Positions 1 to 8,830 of a stretch of 64,000 nucleotides of DNA are shown here, piece after piece (the first letter of the stretch is position 1; each line of letters starts with the position of its first letter). The DNA lies in NCBI RefSeq assembly GCF_033304595.1, contig NZ_CP116341.1:1717001-1781000 (forward strand), written 5' to 3'. The DNA is from Sporosarcina jeotgali. GTDB taxonomy: Bacteria > Bacillota > Bacilli > Bacillales_A > Planococcaceae. Under the pieces are notes generated by a model. It ran no database searches. It was not told the origin of the DNA and was given only the letters and a program-made list of their open reading frames with translations. Both the position numbers and the translations under genes were made by a program.

Positions 1-273
1 TGGTGATGCAATCGGCTCAAGGCCTTCTGCACGAACAGCTGCATCGTATGCTACTGGAAGAACGATATCGATTGCATCGTTATAAAGTGCTTCTTCCCCG
101 TACATTTGGTTGAACATCTTGCGCGGCATTTTTCCTTTACGGAATCCAGGTGCGTTTACTTGCTTAACGACCTTTTTGAACGCCTTGTCCATTCCTGCTT
201 TAAAGTCCTCTGCTGAAACTTCAAATGTTAACTTCCCTTTGTTACCTTCTTGTTTTTCCCATTTAACTGACAT
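1..273 (-). CDS. tig: Trigger factor (N-terminal part only)
   Basis: Ribosome-associated peptidyl-prolyl isomerase and chaperone; only the first 91 codons are in the window. The protein starts [10 protein letters not shown], and the ribosome-binding loop is visible as [12 protein letters not shown] around residues 44-55, close to the family GFRxGKxP signature. A GGAGG lies about 7 nt before the ATG. The reading frame stays open to the window edge. The upstream neighbour is a YsoA-like TPR gene on the same strand, as in Bacillus subtilis, which supports the assignment. Confidence 0.95.
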   Translation of the reverse strand, partial: MSVKWEKQEGNKGKLTFEVSAEDFKAGMDKAFKKVVKQVNAPGFRKGKMPRKMFNQMYGEEALYNDAIDIVLPVAYDAAVRAEGLEPIASP

Positions 274-376
274 TTCCACATACCTCCGAATCATAGTGAC
301 GAATATATTTTGTACCGTTTATACGCCATTGACAACCATCTCAGTATATCATAGTCTCTTTATCTTTCAAGAAATT

Positions 377-1363
377 TCATTCAACAGCTTCACTGCAGTC
401 TTGATCGATCTCAAAGATCAGCTTATGTAAAGCTGTTTGAGGAAGAGGAGTCCCTTCAAATAGAAACGTAGAATAATTTTCATAAGCACATGCGACCGTC
501 TCTGCCGGCGCGCCCCAGTCAAGAGGGTAGCTTATTAAAGCAAACTTTTTTATAGCCTCTTCAACTAGCGAAAGCCGTGAGGGATCTTTGTCTAACGCTT
601 GTTGGAGCAATATACAAATTTTCTTCGTAATTGCGTCTTCTCCTGGAAGCGGGAGCTGGGATGGGACGACACTCAGTCCTCTTCCGAACTTCCGGATAAC
701 AAGCGGTTCTTCATATCCTGAATTCCGCAGCAGCACCAGCGCTACAGTTCTTAATACAGGAGGCAAGTTATCGCAGGTGACAATTTCAGAGAGCAGCTCT
801 TGCGAATCTCCGGATCCGTTACTTTCCAGTTGTGCAAGCAGCTCCTGCTGCTGAAAACGATCCATTTGTAAAAACTCCTCAAACGAAACCGTCTCTTTCA
901 GCTGTACAGCAAAGTCATCCGAAAACCTGTTTAATAACCTTCCATTTAACTCACGCAGATAAATGAACTTCTGTTTTAACTCACCCGGAATGACCTCTTC
1001 ATCCAAAAGAGCTCCAATGGTATCTTCTACTTCCTCGTAATTTTGAAGCTGCATACAAATTGCTAGATATAATTCCATCGCTTCAAAGTAATCGCTTATA
1101 TCACTTTGCAGCCATTGAACGGCGTAAGGCTTCGCTTTCTCAAACTCTTTTACTTCATAGAGTGCCACTGCGAGTATCCCTGGTATTTCGGGTATGCTGG
1201 GAGCAATTTCAATAAGCTGTTCAGTAATTCGGACAGCTTCTTCAAATTCTTCTGCCTGCATAGCATCTTCGGCTTGGTCTAGCAATCGCTCTACCGTTCC
1301 GGGAAAGACAATCATATTGCCTTTTTTATGTAGTCTTTTCCGTTTGCGTTTCACGTCCGTCAC
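377..1363 (-). CDS. ysoA: YsoA-like TPR-repeat protein
   Basis: Soluble protein of about 325 residues, with no signal peptide. Residues 20-130 form helical pairs typical of tetratricopeptide repeats (AEDAMQAEEFEEAVRITEQL, then AVALYEVKEFEKAKPYA). The remaining ~200 residues are alpha-helical with no motif I recognise. In B. subtilis the TPR gene ysoA lies immediately upstream of tig, and the same order holds here. The molecular function is not known to me. The 5' end is uncertain: GTG at 1363 has its G-rich site too close, while the GTG at 1354 is better spaced from AGCAGGTG. Protein-protein scaffolding is a family-level expectation only. Confidence 0.8.
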   Translation of the reverse strand: MTDVKRKRKRLHKKGNMIVFPGTVERLLDQAEDAMQAEEFEEAVRITEQLIEIAPSIPEIPGILAVALYEVKEFEKAKPYAVQWLQSDISDYFEAMELYLAICMQLQNYEEVEDTIGALLDEEVIPGELKQKFIYLRELNGRLLNRFSDDFAVQLKETVSFEEFLQMDRFQQQELLAQLESNGSGDSQELLSEIVTCDNLPPVLRTVALVLLRNSGYEEPLVIRKFGRGLSVVPSQLPLPGEDAITKKICILLQQALDKDPSRLSLVEEAIKKFALISYPLDWGAPAETVACAYENYSTFLFEGTPLPQTALHKLIFEIDQDCSEAVE

Positions 1364-1390
1364 CTGCTTTCACTGATACTATAGCACAGC

Positions 1391-1419
1391 ATTTCCTCTG
1401 GAAGCATGCCAGAGGAAAT
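1391..1419. terminator. Perfect 11-bp hairpin, possible terminator
   Basis: ATTTCCTCTGG and CCAGAGGAAAT flank a 7-nt loop between two minus-strand genes. Neither strand has a T-run after the stem, so it may be a weak terminator or an mRNA 3'-end structure for the gene ending at 1429. Confidence 0.5.
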
Positions 1420-1428
1420 ATCGCGTGT

Positions 1429-1965
1429 TCATTCTTTTTTAGGAATCAATATTTTATCCATCTCAACGCCTTCATGACTTAGACGATTTTCAATGGGTGA
1501 AAGAAACTTCATAAACAAGCGATTCACAGTGAGCGTCAATGTTACATCATCTTTGAATTTGAAATCGAACTCGGATTTCCCGTCATCTGCCGGCACAGAT
1601 TTATAAACCGCTTCATCGACTTCTCCCCAAGCATAAGAATGAGATTGGAAAGACAGAAGCGGACGATAGGTAATCCGATCATCCGATAACATTGTATAAT
1701 TCAGCGAGGCTATGTAAAAACTAACGCCAGCCAATACTATCAAACCCAAGCTGATTAGTATGGATTTTTTGTTCATATACATGATAAACAGAACAAAGAA
1801 AGCAGCTATCAATAACAAGAAAGCTACCGTGTAGACCAAATAAACACCGCCAGAAACGAAAATGAACCAGCTTCCAGTTTTAAAATAGATGGAGTTGGCA
1901 ACAAAGTTAGGCAACAAAAAAATTGCAGCAGGTGCTAATAAAAGTAAGGCTATCCCGATAACCAT
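1429..1965 (-). CDS. Membrane protein with three TM helices and soluble C-terminal domain
   Basis: Unrecognised protein of 178 residues. Three hydrophobic segments are visible (about residues 2-20, 33-63 and 70-88), followed by a ~85-residue charged domain carrying DDDVTLTLTV-like beta strands. The ATG at 1965 has no ribosome-binding site. In the same frame, nine codons upstream, an ATT at 1990-1992 sits 9 nt after GGAAG and would add a basic start MHTERRHIP before the first TM helix, a more natural cytoplasmic N-terminus. The gene is bracketed by hairpins at 1391-1419 and 2142-2181, so it is probably monocistronic. Confidence 0.65.
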   Translation of the reverse strand: MVIGIALLLLAPAAIFLLPNFVANSIYFKTGSWFIFVSGGVYLVYTVAFLLLIAAFFVLFIMYMNKKSILISLGLIVLAGVSFYIASLNYTMLSDDRITYRPLLSFQSHSYAWGEVDEAVYKSVPADDGKSEFDFKFKDDVTLTLTVNRLFMKFLSPIENRLSHEGVEMDKILIPKKE

Positions 1966-2141
1966 CGGGATATGTCTGCGCTCTGTGTGAATGGCATTTC
2001 ACTTCCTTGCAACTTATTTCCAATTTACTTTTAACTTTTGATCCGTTTTAGATCTTCTATGTAATTGGATTTCAAAATACAAAATTATTTCATCATCAAT
2101 GGTACCCTATTAATAAGTGGGATGAAGGATTGTTAATAACA

Positions 2142-2181
2142 AATTTCTCATTCTCTTAACCTATATAGAGAATGAGAAATT
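2142..2181. terminator. 14-bp AT-rich inverted repeat downstream of an acetyltransferase gene
   Basis: AATTTCTCATTCTC and GAGAATGAGAAATT pair perfectly around a 12-nt loop. It lies 64 nt after the stop of the acetyltransferase gene on the minus strand. The following T content is modest, so terminator function is likely but not certain. Confidence 0.5.
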
Positions 2182-2244
2182 ATCTAAAACATGTTTTTCT
2201 TCTCATAACACTACCGGATATGGTTCATGCTATAAACCCGGGTT

Positions 2245-2697
2245 TTAATTGAATGCCATCCGATGGGTCGTTTCAGATGCTGAATCATCGAATTCAAAAC
2301 CATTATGACGGTAAAACGCATCTGCCTTAGACGACTCGGTTTTCACCGTCAGCTCGTGGAACTCATTACGCGCATGTTCAACAATTTCTTTTAGCAGCAG
2401 TGATCCTGCCCCATTTCTCCTCTGATCTGCTTCCACGTAAAAGCGTTGAAGCCGTCCAGTCTCTGGATCTCCTCCTGGAACTGGGAAACGGTTCACACCG
2501 CCAATTGCTACCACTTTCCCGTGATCATCTTTGACACAATACAATGCCTCACCAGGGCCGGAGAAAGTATTAACACCTTCTTTGTAGTCCTCAGCAAGCC
2601 GTGTTACAAAACGATATCCTTCTTCTTCACTTTCAGAAATCAGGGGCTCAATATCAAGTTCATTTAGATTACTTACTTTTTCTACTGTATATGCCAT
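2245..2697 (-). CDS. GNAT-family N-acetyltransferase
   Basis: Cytoplasmic acetyl-CoA-dependent acyltransferase of 150 residues, the usual single-domain GNAT length. Motif A is visible near residues 89-105 (YVEADQRRNGAGSLLL, with the RRNGAG pyrophosphate loop), and motif B near the C-terminus (AFYRHNGFEFDD). The substrate cannot be read from the sequence. ATG start with GGAGGGATATAC upstream. It stands alone between a hairpin and a 180-nt gap. Confidence 0.85.
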   Translation of the reverse strand: MAYTVEKVSNLNELDIEPLISESEEEGYRFVTRLAEDYKEGVNTFSGPGEALYCVKDDHGKVVAIGGVNRFPVPGGDPETGRLQRFYVEADQRRNGAGSLLLKEIVEHARNEFHELTVKTESSKADAFYRHNGFEFDDSASETTHRMAFN

Positions 2698-2810
2698 GTA
2701 TATCCCTCCGTTTTTGAAGTAGATTCAATCCTTTGATTACTTCGCTATAACTTTAGCGAAATCCTTCTTTTCCCGAATATTCCTAAAAGTCACCTGTTAC
2801 AAAGCATACT

Positions 2811-2849
2811 AAAGACCAGCTAATTTTATGATTCAGTTAGCTGGCCTTT
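2811..2849. terminator. Intrinsic terminator of the DUF421 gene
   Basis: AAAGACCAGCTAA and TTAGCTGGCCTTT form a 13-bp stem with one mismatch, 28 nt after the DUF421 stop codon on the minus strand. Confidence 0.6.
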
Positions 2850-2876
2850 GAAAGTTATTATAAACGAACACAAAAA

Positions 2877-3593
2877 CTACTCATTTTTATCGTTCCTCGC
2901 ATCAATGTGCAAGTCTCCATTCGGTTGAATTTCTGCGTAGAACACTTGATCCACCCTGCTGATGCCATTCTTTTTGAGTTGATCATCCACCCATTGCTCG
3001 GTCAAGTTGAGCTCCGCTAAATTCTCCAAGACTAATTCTCCATCTGAAATGATTTCTGTGGGAATGTATTTTGGTTCTTTTGCTGATGCCTTCACATCCG
3101 TTTTCGTAGCATTATCGAGTCCGGCGCGTTTCATGACACTTAAATTCCCATTGACTTCGAATATTGCATAATACACATCTTTAATGGAGAAAATACTTTG
3201 TTCCCGAAGGAGCATATTTAAATCGTTCAGGTCTAAACGCGCTTTACCTAATGCCTCTTCCTCAATCTTACCTCTCTGAATCACAATAATCGGTTTGTCA
3301 TCCAGGAGAACTCGCGCTTTTTTGGATTTCATCGAAATGTAATTCATAGCAATCGTCAAAACCGCCCACCAGATCATCGCAACCAGCCCGTCCATAAATG
3401 GAGTTTCCGATTCGCCGGCAATATCTGCTGCAATGGAACCAATCGTAATCCCGGTTACGTAATGGAAAAATGTCAATTGAGATATTTGTTTTTTCCCCAT
3501 GAAACGGGCCAGAATCAGCAACACAACAAAAGCGAGTGTTGTCCGTAAGATCATTTCCCAAAAGTCCAATTTAAAAAAGTCATCGTGTGCCAT
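2877..3593 (-). CDS. DUF421 (YetF/YcaP-type) membrane protein
   Basis: Integral membrane protein of 238 residues. Three TM helices lie in the first ~85 residues, followed by a soluble domain. The family hallmark segment LARFMGKKQISQLTFFHYV is present near residues 28-46, and the cytoplasmic part carries the family RLDLNDLNMLLREQ block. Members of this family occur in several paralogues in spore-forming Bacilli; a biochemical function is not established to my knowledge. The ATG is preceded by CGGAGGTG. It lies 60 nt downstream of the histidine-kinase gene on the same strand, so co-transcription is possible. Confidence 0.85.
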   Translation of the reverse strand: MAHDDFFKLDFWEMILRTTLAFVVLLILARFMGKKQISQLTFFHYVTGITIGSIAADIAGESETPFMDGLVAMIWWAVLTIAMNYISMKSKKARVLLDDKPIIVIQRGKIEEEALGKARLDLNDLNMLLREQSIFSIKDVYYAIFEVNGNLSVMKRAGLDNATKTDVKASAKEPKYIPTEIISDGELVLENLAELNLTEQWVDDQLKKNGISRVDQVFYAEIQPNGDLHIDARNDKNE

Positions 3594-3653
3594 AACTCAG
3601 ATACACCTCCGTCTTATACGAAGTATGTTCCTGAACTGTTTTTCAATACGTAC

Positions 3654-5375
3654 TTATAGCGAATTCGATAGCTTGATACTGGCAGTCGTACCATCTGCAG
3701 CAGATGAATGAATTGTTACACCATAGTTTTCTCCATAATATAATTGAATGCGCTCATCTACGTTTCGAATTCCAATGCCTCCAAGTTTCATTGTCTTTTT
3801 CAATTCTGCATTCTCTGCGTCAAATCCATCCCCGTTATCATGAACGGTCAGAATCAGTGTGTCACCTTCAGAGGACGCAGTAATCACAATTTTACCTTCA
3901 CGGGAAAGTCCTCGAATCCCATGATAGAGCGCATTTTCAACCAGCGGCTGCAGGATTAGTTTCGGAATTTCAATATCGAGCAGCGTCTCATCACAACGGA
4001 TAGAATACTGCAATTTTTCTCCGTACCGTTCCTTTTGAATGAACAAGTACCGTTCAACATGTTCCAATTCGTTTTCGACCGTCGTTAACTCGCTCCCTCC
4101 GCTGAGAGAAAGCCGGAAAAATGAAGCCAGTGCCTTCGTAAGGTCAATCACTTTTTCATGGTCGCCAAATTCAGCCATCCATACAATTGTATCAAGCGTG
4201 TTGTATAGGAAATGTGGATTTATCTGACTATGCAGCGCACTGATTTCTGATGTACGAAGATGCTTCTCTTTAATCTTGATTTCCTCCATCAACTTATCAA
4301 TTCGGTGTGTCATCGTATTGAAATGTCGCGTCAGACTTTGTGCTTCGTAACATCCCTTGGCGTCAACAGGAATTTCCTTTAAACCCGTTTCAATATCCTG
4401 CATCGCTTTTTCCAACTTTTGAAACGGCGCAGTTATCCGTCCTGCAAAGAGATAAACACTTGTAGCAGCAATCACCAGCAAAGCAATTCCGACCCAGATG
4501 AAGATTTCCATCAGCTGCTTCTTGATCGCAAGAAGACTGTCTTGGGATGAGACGCTGACTAGCATCCAATCTGCATTTTTCAACGAATGCGTATAGGTCA
4601 GCGTATTTTCTTTGGAATCATATCCTGCCTGGTCATCTGCAATTGTTTGCAGCTCGCGCTTTTTAACTTCATTTTGAAAATAAGCGGGATCTTCATGGTA
4701 GACGACCTCATTTTTTGCATTAAGGATGAAAGAAAACCCATTCTTTCCTAAGTCCAAATCTGATAAATAGTCTTCAATCACTTCATAATCGAGGTCAATC
4801 AGCAATACGCCCCGGTTATCCCCTGACGCATCCGTTATCTCACGGCTCATCGAAATGACCCATGTGTCTTTATCCATCGAGAAATCCTGCATTCGCGCTG
4901 ACGTTAGGAAGGCTTGGCCGCCATTCGTAATCGCTGAGCGATACCACGTTTCCTGCATCATATTCGTCGATTTGCTCATTGTTAAATCCGCTTCATTGGA
5001 CAAAATCTGTCCGTCTTTACTCACAATAATGATGGATTTGATGAAATCATCAGACGCAAGTGTTGTGTCAATCGTTTTCAAAAGATCACTCTTGACCGAG
5101 GATGCGCGTGATGAATCAGACAAATATCCAACAAGCTGAGGGTTTTCGGCGAGCAGACTTGTCACTGCATTTAACCGGTCAATATACAGATCCAGATACA
5201 TGCCGCTTTGATGGACAGAGGATTTTGTACTTTTCGCAGACTCACTTAAAAGAATTGAGGAAATACTTGAGTAAAGAATTCCTGCCATCAGTAATAGCAT
5301 CAAACTACTTGCGATAATATAGTGAAATGCAATTTGAACGCGTAATTTCCTGAACGTTTTTGATTGGTTATTCAT
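3654..5375 (-). CDS. Sensor histidine kinase, YesM type
   Basis: Membrane kinase of 573 residues. TM1 is at about 16-42, then an extracytoplasmic Cache-like sensor of ~250 residues, TM2 (WVGIALLVIAATSVYLFAG) near 290-310 and a HAMP linker. The LytS/YesM-type kinase region follows, with phospho-acceptor His in ALHSQINPHFLYNTLDTI. The ATPase domain shows N-box LVENALYHG, G1 DNGDGF and G2 GIGIRNVDERI. The start overlaps the regulator stop by 4 nt (ATGA), so the two are translationally coupled. Genes for periplasmic-side methionine repair lie directly upstream, so the signal may be extracytoplasmic oxidation; that is an inference. Confidence 0.9.
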   Translation of the reverse strand: MNNQSKTFRKLRVQIAFHYIIASSLMLLLMAGILYSSISSILLSESAKSTKSSVHQSGMYLDLYIDRLNAVTSLLAENPQLVGYLSDSSRASSVKSDLLKTIDTTLASDDFIKSIIIVSKDGQILSNEADLTMSKSTNMMQETWYRSAITNGGQAFLTSARMQDFSMDKDTWVISMSREITDASGDNRGVLLIDLDYEVIEDYLSDLDLGKNGFSFILNAKNEVVYHEDPAYFQNEVKKRELQTIADDQAGYDSKENTLTYTHSLKNADWMLVSVSSQDSLLAIKKQLMEIFIWVGIALLVIAATSVYLFAGRITAPFQKLEKAMQDIETGLKEIPVDAKGCYEAQSLTRHFNTMTHRIDKLMEEIKIKEKHLRTSEISALHSQINPHFLYNTLDTIVWMAEFGDHEKVIDLTKALASFFRLSLSGGSELTTVENELEHVERYLFIQKERYGEKLQYSIRCDETLLDIEIPKLILQPLVENALYHGIRGLSREGKIVITASSEGDTLILTVHDNGDGFDAENAELKKTMKLGGIGIRNVDERIQLYYGENYGVTIHSSAADGTTASIKLSNSL

Positions 5376-6142
5376 TCTCTGGATTTCTCCTTAAACTGAT
5401 TGGGAGACAATAAAAATCGTTTCTTAAATGCTGCACTGAAATAGTTGGGATCTTCAAATCCGACGGAAGCTGCGATTTCATACATCTTCATATCCGTGCT
5501 TAGCAATAGTAATTTTGCACGATCCAGACGAGAAGCAATCATGTATTGTTGGAATGTCGTACCGAATAATTGCTTGAATAACGTGCTGACATAAGATGGA
5601 CTAAGTGAAAGAGTTGATGCCAAAGAGGCAAGAGAAAACTCTAAATTACTGAGATTTGAATTGATTTCTCGGGTGATTTGCGACTTGTAACCCAAAGAGA
5701 CATCGATAGAATTTGAGGATTGAATGAGGCCGTCTACAAGTTTCGTCACTTCCTGTTGACGGTGTGCTTCTTGAACTTTTCCAATCAGTTTTTGCAACAA
5801 TTCCTGTATGTCTGTTTTAGAGACTGGTTTCAAGACGTAATCGTCAACACCTGTTTTTAGCGCAGCTACAGCATAGTCAAAATAGTCATATCCTGTGATC
5901 ATTGCGATTTTCACATCCGGCTTTAACGACTTCGCTGCTGCAGCGAAGTCAAGCCCATTCATTTTCGGCATATTAATGTCCGCGAGCACGAGATCGGGTT
6001 TATGTGTTTTAAACAGATCAAGCGCTTCTTCCCCATTTGCCGCTTCAAGAACTTCAGAAATCGAGAGTGCTTTAAAGTCAACAAACGAGCGAATTCCGCG
6101 GATTAAAATAGGCTCATCGTCTACAACTAGCAACGTATACAT
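5372..6142 (-). CDS. Response regulator, YesN type (receiver + AraC HTH)
   Basis: 256-residue transcription regulator. The N-terminal receiver has the acidic pair VVDDEP, phospho-acceptor Asp in LVLADINMPKMNG (about residue 55), Thr in MITGYD and Lys in YVLKPVS. A linker of ~50 residues leads to a C-terminal AraC-type double helix-turn-helix (SLSPSYVSTLFKQLFG; IAASVGFEDPNYFSAAFKKRFLLSPNQF). The ATG follows AAAGGAG with good spacing. It pairs with the overlapping YesM-type kinase. A hairpin with a T-run separates it from the msrAB gene upstream, so regulator expression may depend on read-through or its own promoter. Confidence 0.93.
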   Translation of the reverse strand: MYTLLVVDDEPILIRGIRSFVDFKALSISEVLEAANGEEALDLFKTHKPDLVLADINMPKMNGLDFAAAAKSLKPDVKIAMITGYDYFDYAVAALKTGVDDYVLKPVSKTDIQELLQKLIGKVQEAHRQQEVTKLVDGLIQSSNSIDVSLGYKSQITREINSNLSNLEFSLASLASTLSLSPSYVSTLFKQLFGTTFQQYMIASRLDRAKLLLLSTDMKMYEIAASVGFEDPNYFSAAFKKRFLLSPNQFKEKSRE

Positions 6143-6165
6143 AGTCGGCTCCTTTCCTATGTAAA

Positions 6166-6198
6166 GTAAAAACGAAAGGCAGCAACAGCCGCCTTTCG
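6166..6198 (-). terminator. Intrinsic terminator between msrAB and the response-regulator gene
   Basis: On the minus strand CGAAAGGC and GCCTTTCG pair around a 10-nt loop and are followed by TTTTTA. The position, between the msrAB stop (6220) and the regulator start (6142), suggests that kinase and regulator levels are kept below those of the repair enzymes. Confidence 0.7.
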
Positions 6199-6219
6199 CA
6201 GTCTTATTTCCAGTGTACC

Positions 6220-7347
6220 TTACTTCACAAGGCTTGTCAGATAGCCATAACCTGCGTCTTTCATTTCTTCTAGAGGCACAAAATCGATTGCGGCGCTGTT
6301 AATGCAATACCGCAAGCCGCCCTTATCTTTCGGTCCGTCATCGAATACATGGCCGAGGTGACTGTCACCAGCGCGGCTTCTAACTTCAATCCGCACCATA
6401 TTGAAACTCTTATCTTTATGTTCAGTTACCACTTCAGGAATTATCGGCTGCGTGAAACTTGGCCATCCGCATTGTGAATCATACTTATCTTTTGAAGAAA
6501 ACAACGGTTCACCCGTAGCTACGTCAATGTAGATGCCATCTTCAAATGAATCCCAGTATTTGTTTGAAAACGCAGCTTCCGTATTGCTGCCTTGAGTAAC
6601 TTTATATTGCGCTTCAGTAAGCTTCTCTTTCAACTCTTTGTCACTTGGTTTGGGATAGTCTGCCGGGTCGATCAATGAGGGAATGTCTTGGTCTTCCAAC
6701 GAATCGAATTTCACGTGACAATAGCCGTTCGGATTCTTCTCCAAATAATCTTGGTGATACTCCTCTGCTAATGTATAGTTTGTTAGCGGCTGAACCTGTG
6801 TTACGATTTTATCGTCATAGCGCACTTGCTGGTCTTTAACGACTTTTTCGATTACAGTTTTCTCTGCCGGATCTGTATAGAAAACACCTGAGCGGTATTG
6901 TGTACCTCGATCATTTCCTTGTTTGTTCAATGCAGTCGGATCAATAATCATAAAGAAATGATCCAGGATTGTATTCAAATCGGTGCGTTCGGGATCGTAT
7001 TGCACATGAACGGTTTCTGCGTGCCCTGTTTTTCCAGAAACAACATCTTCATATGATGGATTTTCTGTCGTTCCGTTCGCATATCCAGAAGTGACATCGT
7101 AAACTCCATAAACGCGTTCCATGTAAGCTTCCACACCCCAGAAACAACCTCCAGCTAAGTAAATGTCTTTCAAATTCGTTTCATCGAATGTTAAATCATC
7201 ATTTGGATTTGCGGGATATTTCGAAGAGGCTGCTGCAGTCAGTGAACCTGAAGTTGTCTCCGCATCACCTTTTGAATCATTCCCAAGGGTACAGCCGCCG
7301 AGTATCAATGTAAGTCCAAGCAGCCCAATTAGGTAGGTCAGTTTCAT
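6220..7347 (-). CDS. msrAB: Exported MsrA-MsrB fusion lipoprotein
   Basis: Reduces both S- and R-methionine sulfoxide in proteins outside the membrane. A lipoprotein signal peptide with lipobox LGGC ends at about residue 19, so the enzyme is anchored on the outer face. The MsrA domain (about 60-220) has the catalytic [10 protein letters not shown]. The MsrB domain (about 235-365) has CGWPSF, the [15 protein letters not shown] block and the catalytic RYCINSAA. 375 residues is normal for an A-B fusion with a leader. 18 nt upstream ends a TlpA-like thioredoxin gene and beyond it ccdA, which would feed electrons to this enzyme. Fusion order and neighbours match the pneumococcal msrAB2 locus. Confidence 0.95.
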   Translation of the reverse strand: MKLTYLIGLLGLTLILGGCTLGNDSKGDAETTSGSLTAAASSKYPANPNDDLTFDETNLKDIYLAGGCFWGVEAYMERVYGVYDVTSGYANGTTENPSYEDVVSGKTGHAETVHVQYDPERTDLNTILDHFFMIIDPTALNKQGNDRGTQYRSGVFYTDPAEKTVIEKVVKDQQVRYDDKIVTQVQPLTNYTLAEEYHQDYLEKNPNGYCHVKFDSLEDQDIPSLIDPADYPKPSDKELKEKLTEAQYKVTQGSNTEAAFSNKYWDSFEDGIYIDVATGEPLFSSKDKYDSQCGWPSFTQPIIPEVVTEHKDKSFNMVRIEVRSRAGDSHLGHVFDDGPKDKGGLRYCINSAAIDFVPLEEMKDAGYGYLTSLVK

Positions 7348-7365
7348 AATAGGTTCCCCTTTCTT

Positions 7366-7863
7366 TTATTTTAATTGGTCCATCATTTCTTTAATTTGAT
7401 CATTCGATAACTGACCTGCTTGTGTTTTAACGAGTTCTCCTTTTTTGTTAATGAATGCAGATGTTGGATAGCCGCGGACTTCGAACTCTTTTACAAGATT
7501 TCCGCCTTCGTCCATCAGAACAGGTAAATCTTGTACATCGTCAACACCTTTATACCATTTTACAAACGCATCTTTTTTCTTTTCATTGTTATAACCAGGT
7601 GCGACAATGGTCAACACTTCAAAATCCGTGTCTTCTGCTGCAAGTGCATTCACTTCTTCAAGCCCAGCAAGACAGATCGGACACCAAGACGCCCAAAACT
7701 TGACGTAGACGTTTTTCCCTTCATAATCTGCCAAGTTGACGGTGTTGCCATCTAAGTCTTCCAATTGGAATAACGCGTCTTTGGGTCCTCCGGATTTAGT
7801 TTCCGATGAACAAGCTCCGAGAACGGTGACAACTGCCAGTAAAACAAGTAACTTTTTCAGCAT
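7366..7863 (-). CDS. TlpA/ResA-like thioredoxin lipoprotein
   Basis: Membrane-tethered thiol reductase of 165 residues. The lipobox (VLGAC) lies near residue 18 and the thioredoxin fold follows. The active site is WASWCPICLAG (C-P-I-C), with cis-proline in GYPTSAFI. By family knowledge it would take electrons from CcdA and reduce the extracytoplasmic MsrAB next to it. ATG with GGAGG upstream. 13 nt separates it from ccdA and 18 nt from msrAB, so these are one operon. A role in cytochrome c maturation is less likely because no cytochrome genes are nearby. Confidence 0.92.
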   Translation of the reverse strand: MLKKLLVLLAVVTVLGACSSETKSGGPKDALFQLEDLDGNTVNLADYEGKNVYVKFWASWCPICLAGLEEVNALAAEDTDFEVLTIVAPGYNNEKKKDAFVKWYKGVDDVQDLPVLMDEGGNLVKEFEVRGYPTSAFINKKGELVKTQAGQLSNDQIKEMMDQLK

Positions 7864-7876
7864 GTCAAATCCTCCT

Positions 7877-8599
7877 TCATTGTGGAATGAGTGTTGTAAA
7901 AAAATTCAAGTTGTTCGTCATGAGGAAGACCCCCATCACGACAATGATAATTCCGCCAGCGACCTTTATTTTCCCTAAGTGACGATTCAGTCTTTTCATG
8001 CGCTGCAGTAAGAAATCCGAGAAAATTGAAAGGATAAGAAACGGAATCAGCATACCGAGTGCGTAGATGAGCATAAGAAATGCGCCATGAGCTGCTTGCC
8101 CTTCGTTTGCCGAAAGTCCGAGAACCGCTCCTAAAATTGGCCCGATACATGGAGTCCAGCCGAAACTGAATGTAAAGCCAAGAAGATAGGTACCGATATA
8201 GTCCCGCTTCCCGCTACGTTTCAAGCTCACTTTGTTTTCACGTTCTAAAAACGGAATATGGAACAGTCCGATTTGATGAAGCCCTAGAATTACGACGACA
8301 ATTCCACAAATGGTGATGAATGTCGTGGTATTAATGAGTGCCCCTAATGCACCTGCACCGAATCCAAGAAGGACAAAACTGGTCGATAAACCAAGGACAA
8401 AAATCATTGTTTTAACAATCAAGCGCGGGTGGATACTGAATTTCCCTATCGTAATGACTCGGTTTTGCCGTAAGGACGTCGGATTTCCTGAGGAGAGAAT
8501 GGATATGTAAACAGGCAGCAGCGGTAAGATGCAAGGAGAGAAAAAGGACAAAACTCCTGCCGCGAAGACACTGCTGAGTAATACTTGTTCGCCAATCAT
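7877..8599 (-). CDS. ccdA: CcdA-type thiol:disulfide transporter
   Basis: Six-TM membrane protein (240 residues) that passes electrons from cytoplasmic thioredoxin across the membrane. The first helix holds the family motif SFFSPCILPLLPVYISIL and a later helix has FGWTPCIGPILG; the two Cys-Pro pairs form the transmembrane redox centre. First gene of a co-directional set: ccdA, thioredoxin lipoprotein, msrAB, then regulator and kinase. ATG with GGAGG 8-9 nt upstream. The context argues for supplying the methionine-sulfoxide repair enzyme rather than cytochrome c assembly. Confidence 0.93.
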   Translation of the reverse strand: MIGEQVLLSSVFAAGVLSFFSPCILPLLPVYISILSSGNPTSLRQNRVITIGKFSIHPRLIVKTMIFVLGLSTSFVLLGFGAGALGALINTTTFITICGIVVVILGLHQIGLFHIPFLERENKVSLKRSGKRDYIGTYLLGFTFSFGWTPCIGPILGAVLGLSANEGQAAHGAFLMLIYALGMLIPFLILSIFSDFLLQRMKRLNRHLGKIKVAGGIIIVVMGVFLMTNNLNFFTTLIPQ

Positions 8600-8709
8600 A
8601 ATAAATGCCTCCTCTTATCTCAGTTTGTAGTTCAATTGTAAAGCGAGGAGAGAAGAATCCCTATAGACTGATATTTGGAGTTTCTTAGAAATGATACGAT
8701 AAACCATAA

Positions 8710-8754
8710 AAAGACAGTCCCTTGAGATAAAAATCATCATTAGGGACCGTCTTT
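8710..8754. terminator. Terminator downstream of cutC
   Basis: AAAGACAGTCCCT and AGGGACCGTCTTT form a 13-bp stem with one mismatch. On the minus strand it is followed by a T-rich stretch, in the gap between cutC (ends 8831) and ccdA (starts 8599). Confidence 0.7.
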
Positions 8755-8830
8755 ATGTTTTTAATCGGTGCGGATTTCTGCTTTAAACAATCATAACTAC
8801 AGCCAATGATGTTTAATCAGCGAAGAAATT

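Noticed and set aside
7857..8150. 97-codon minus-strand frame inside ccdA
   Set aside because: Arginine/serine-rich shadow of ccdA in another frame.
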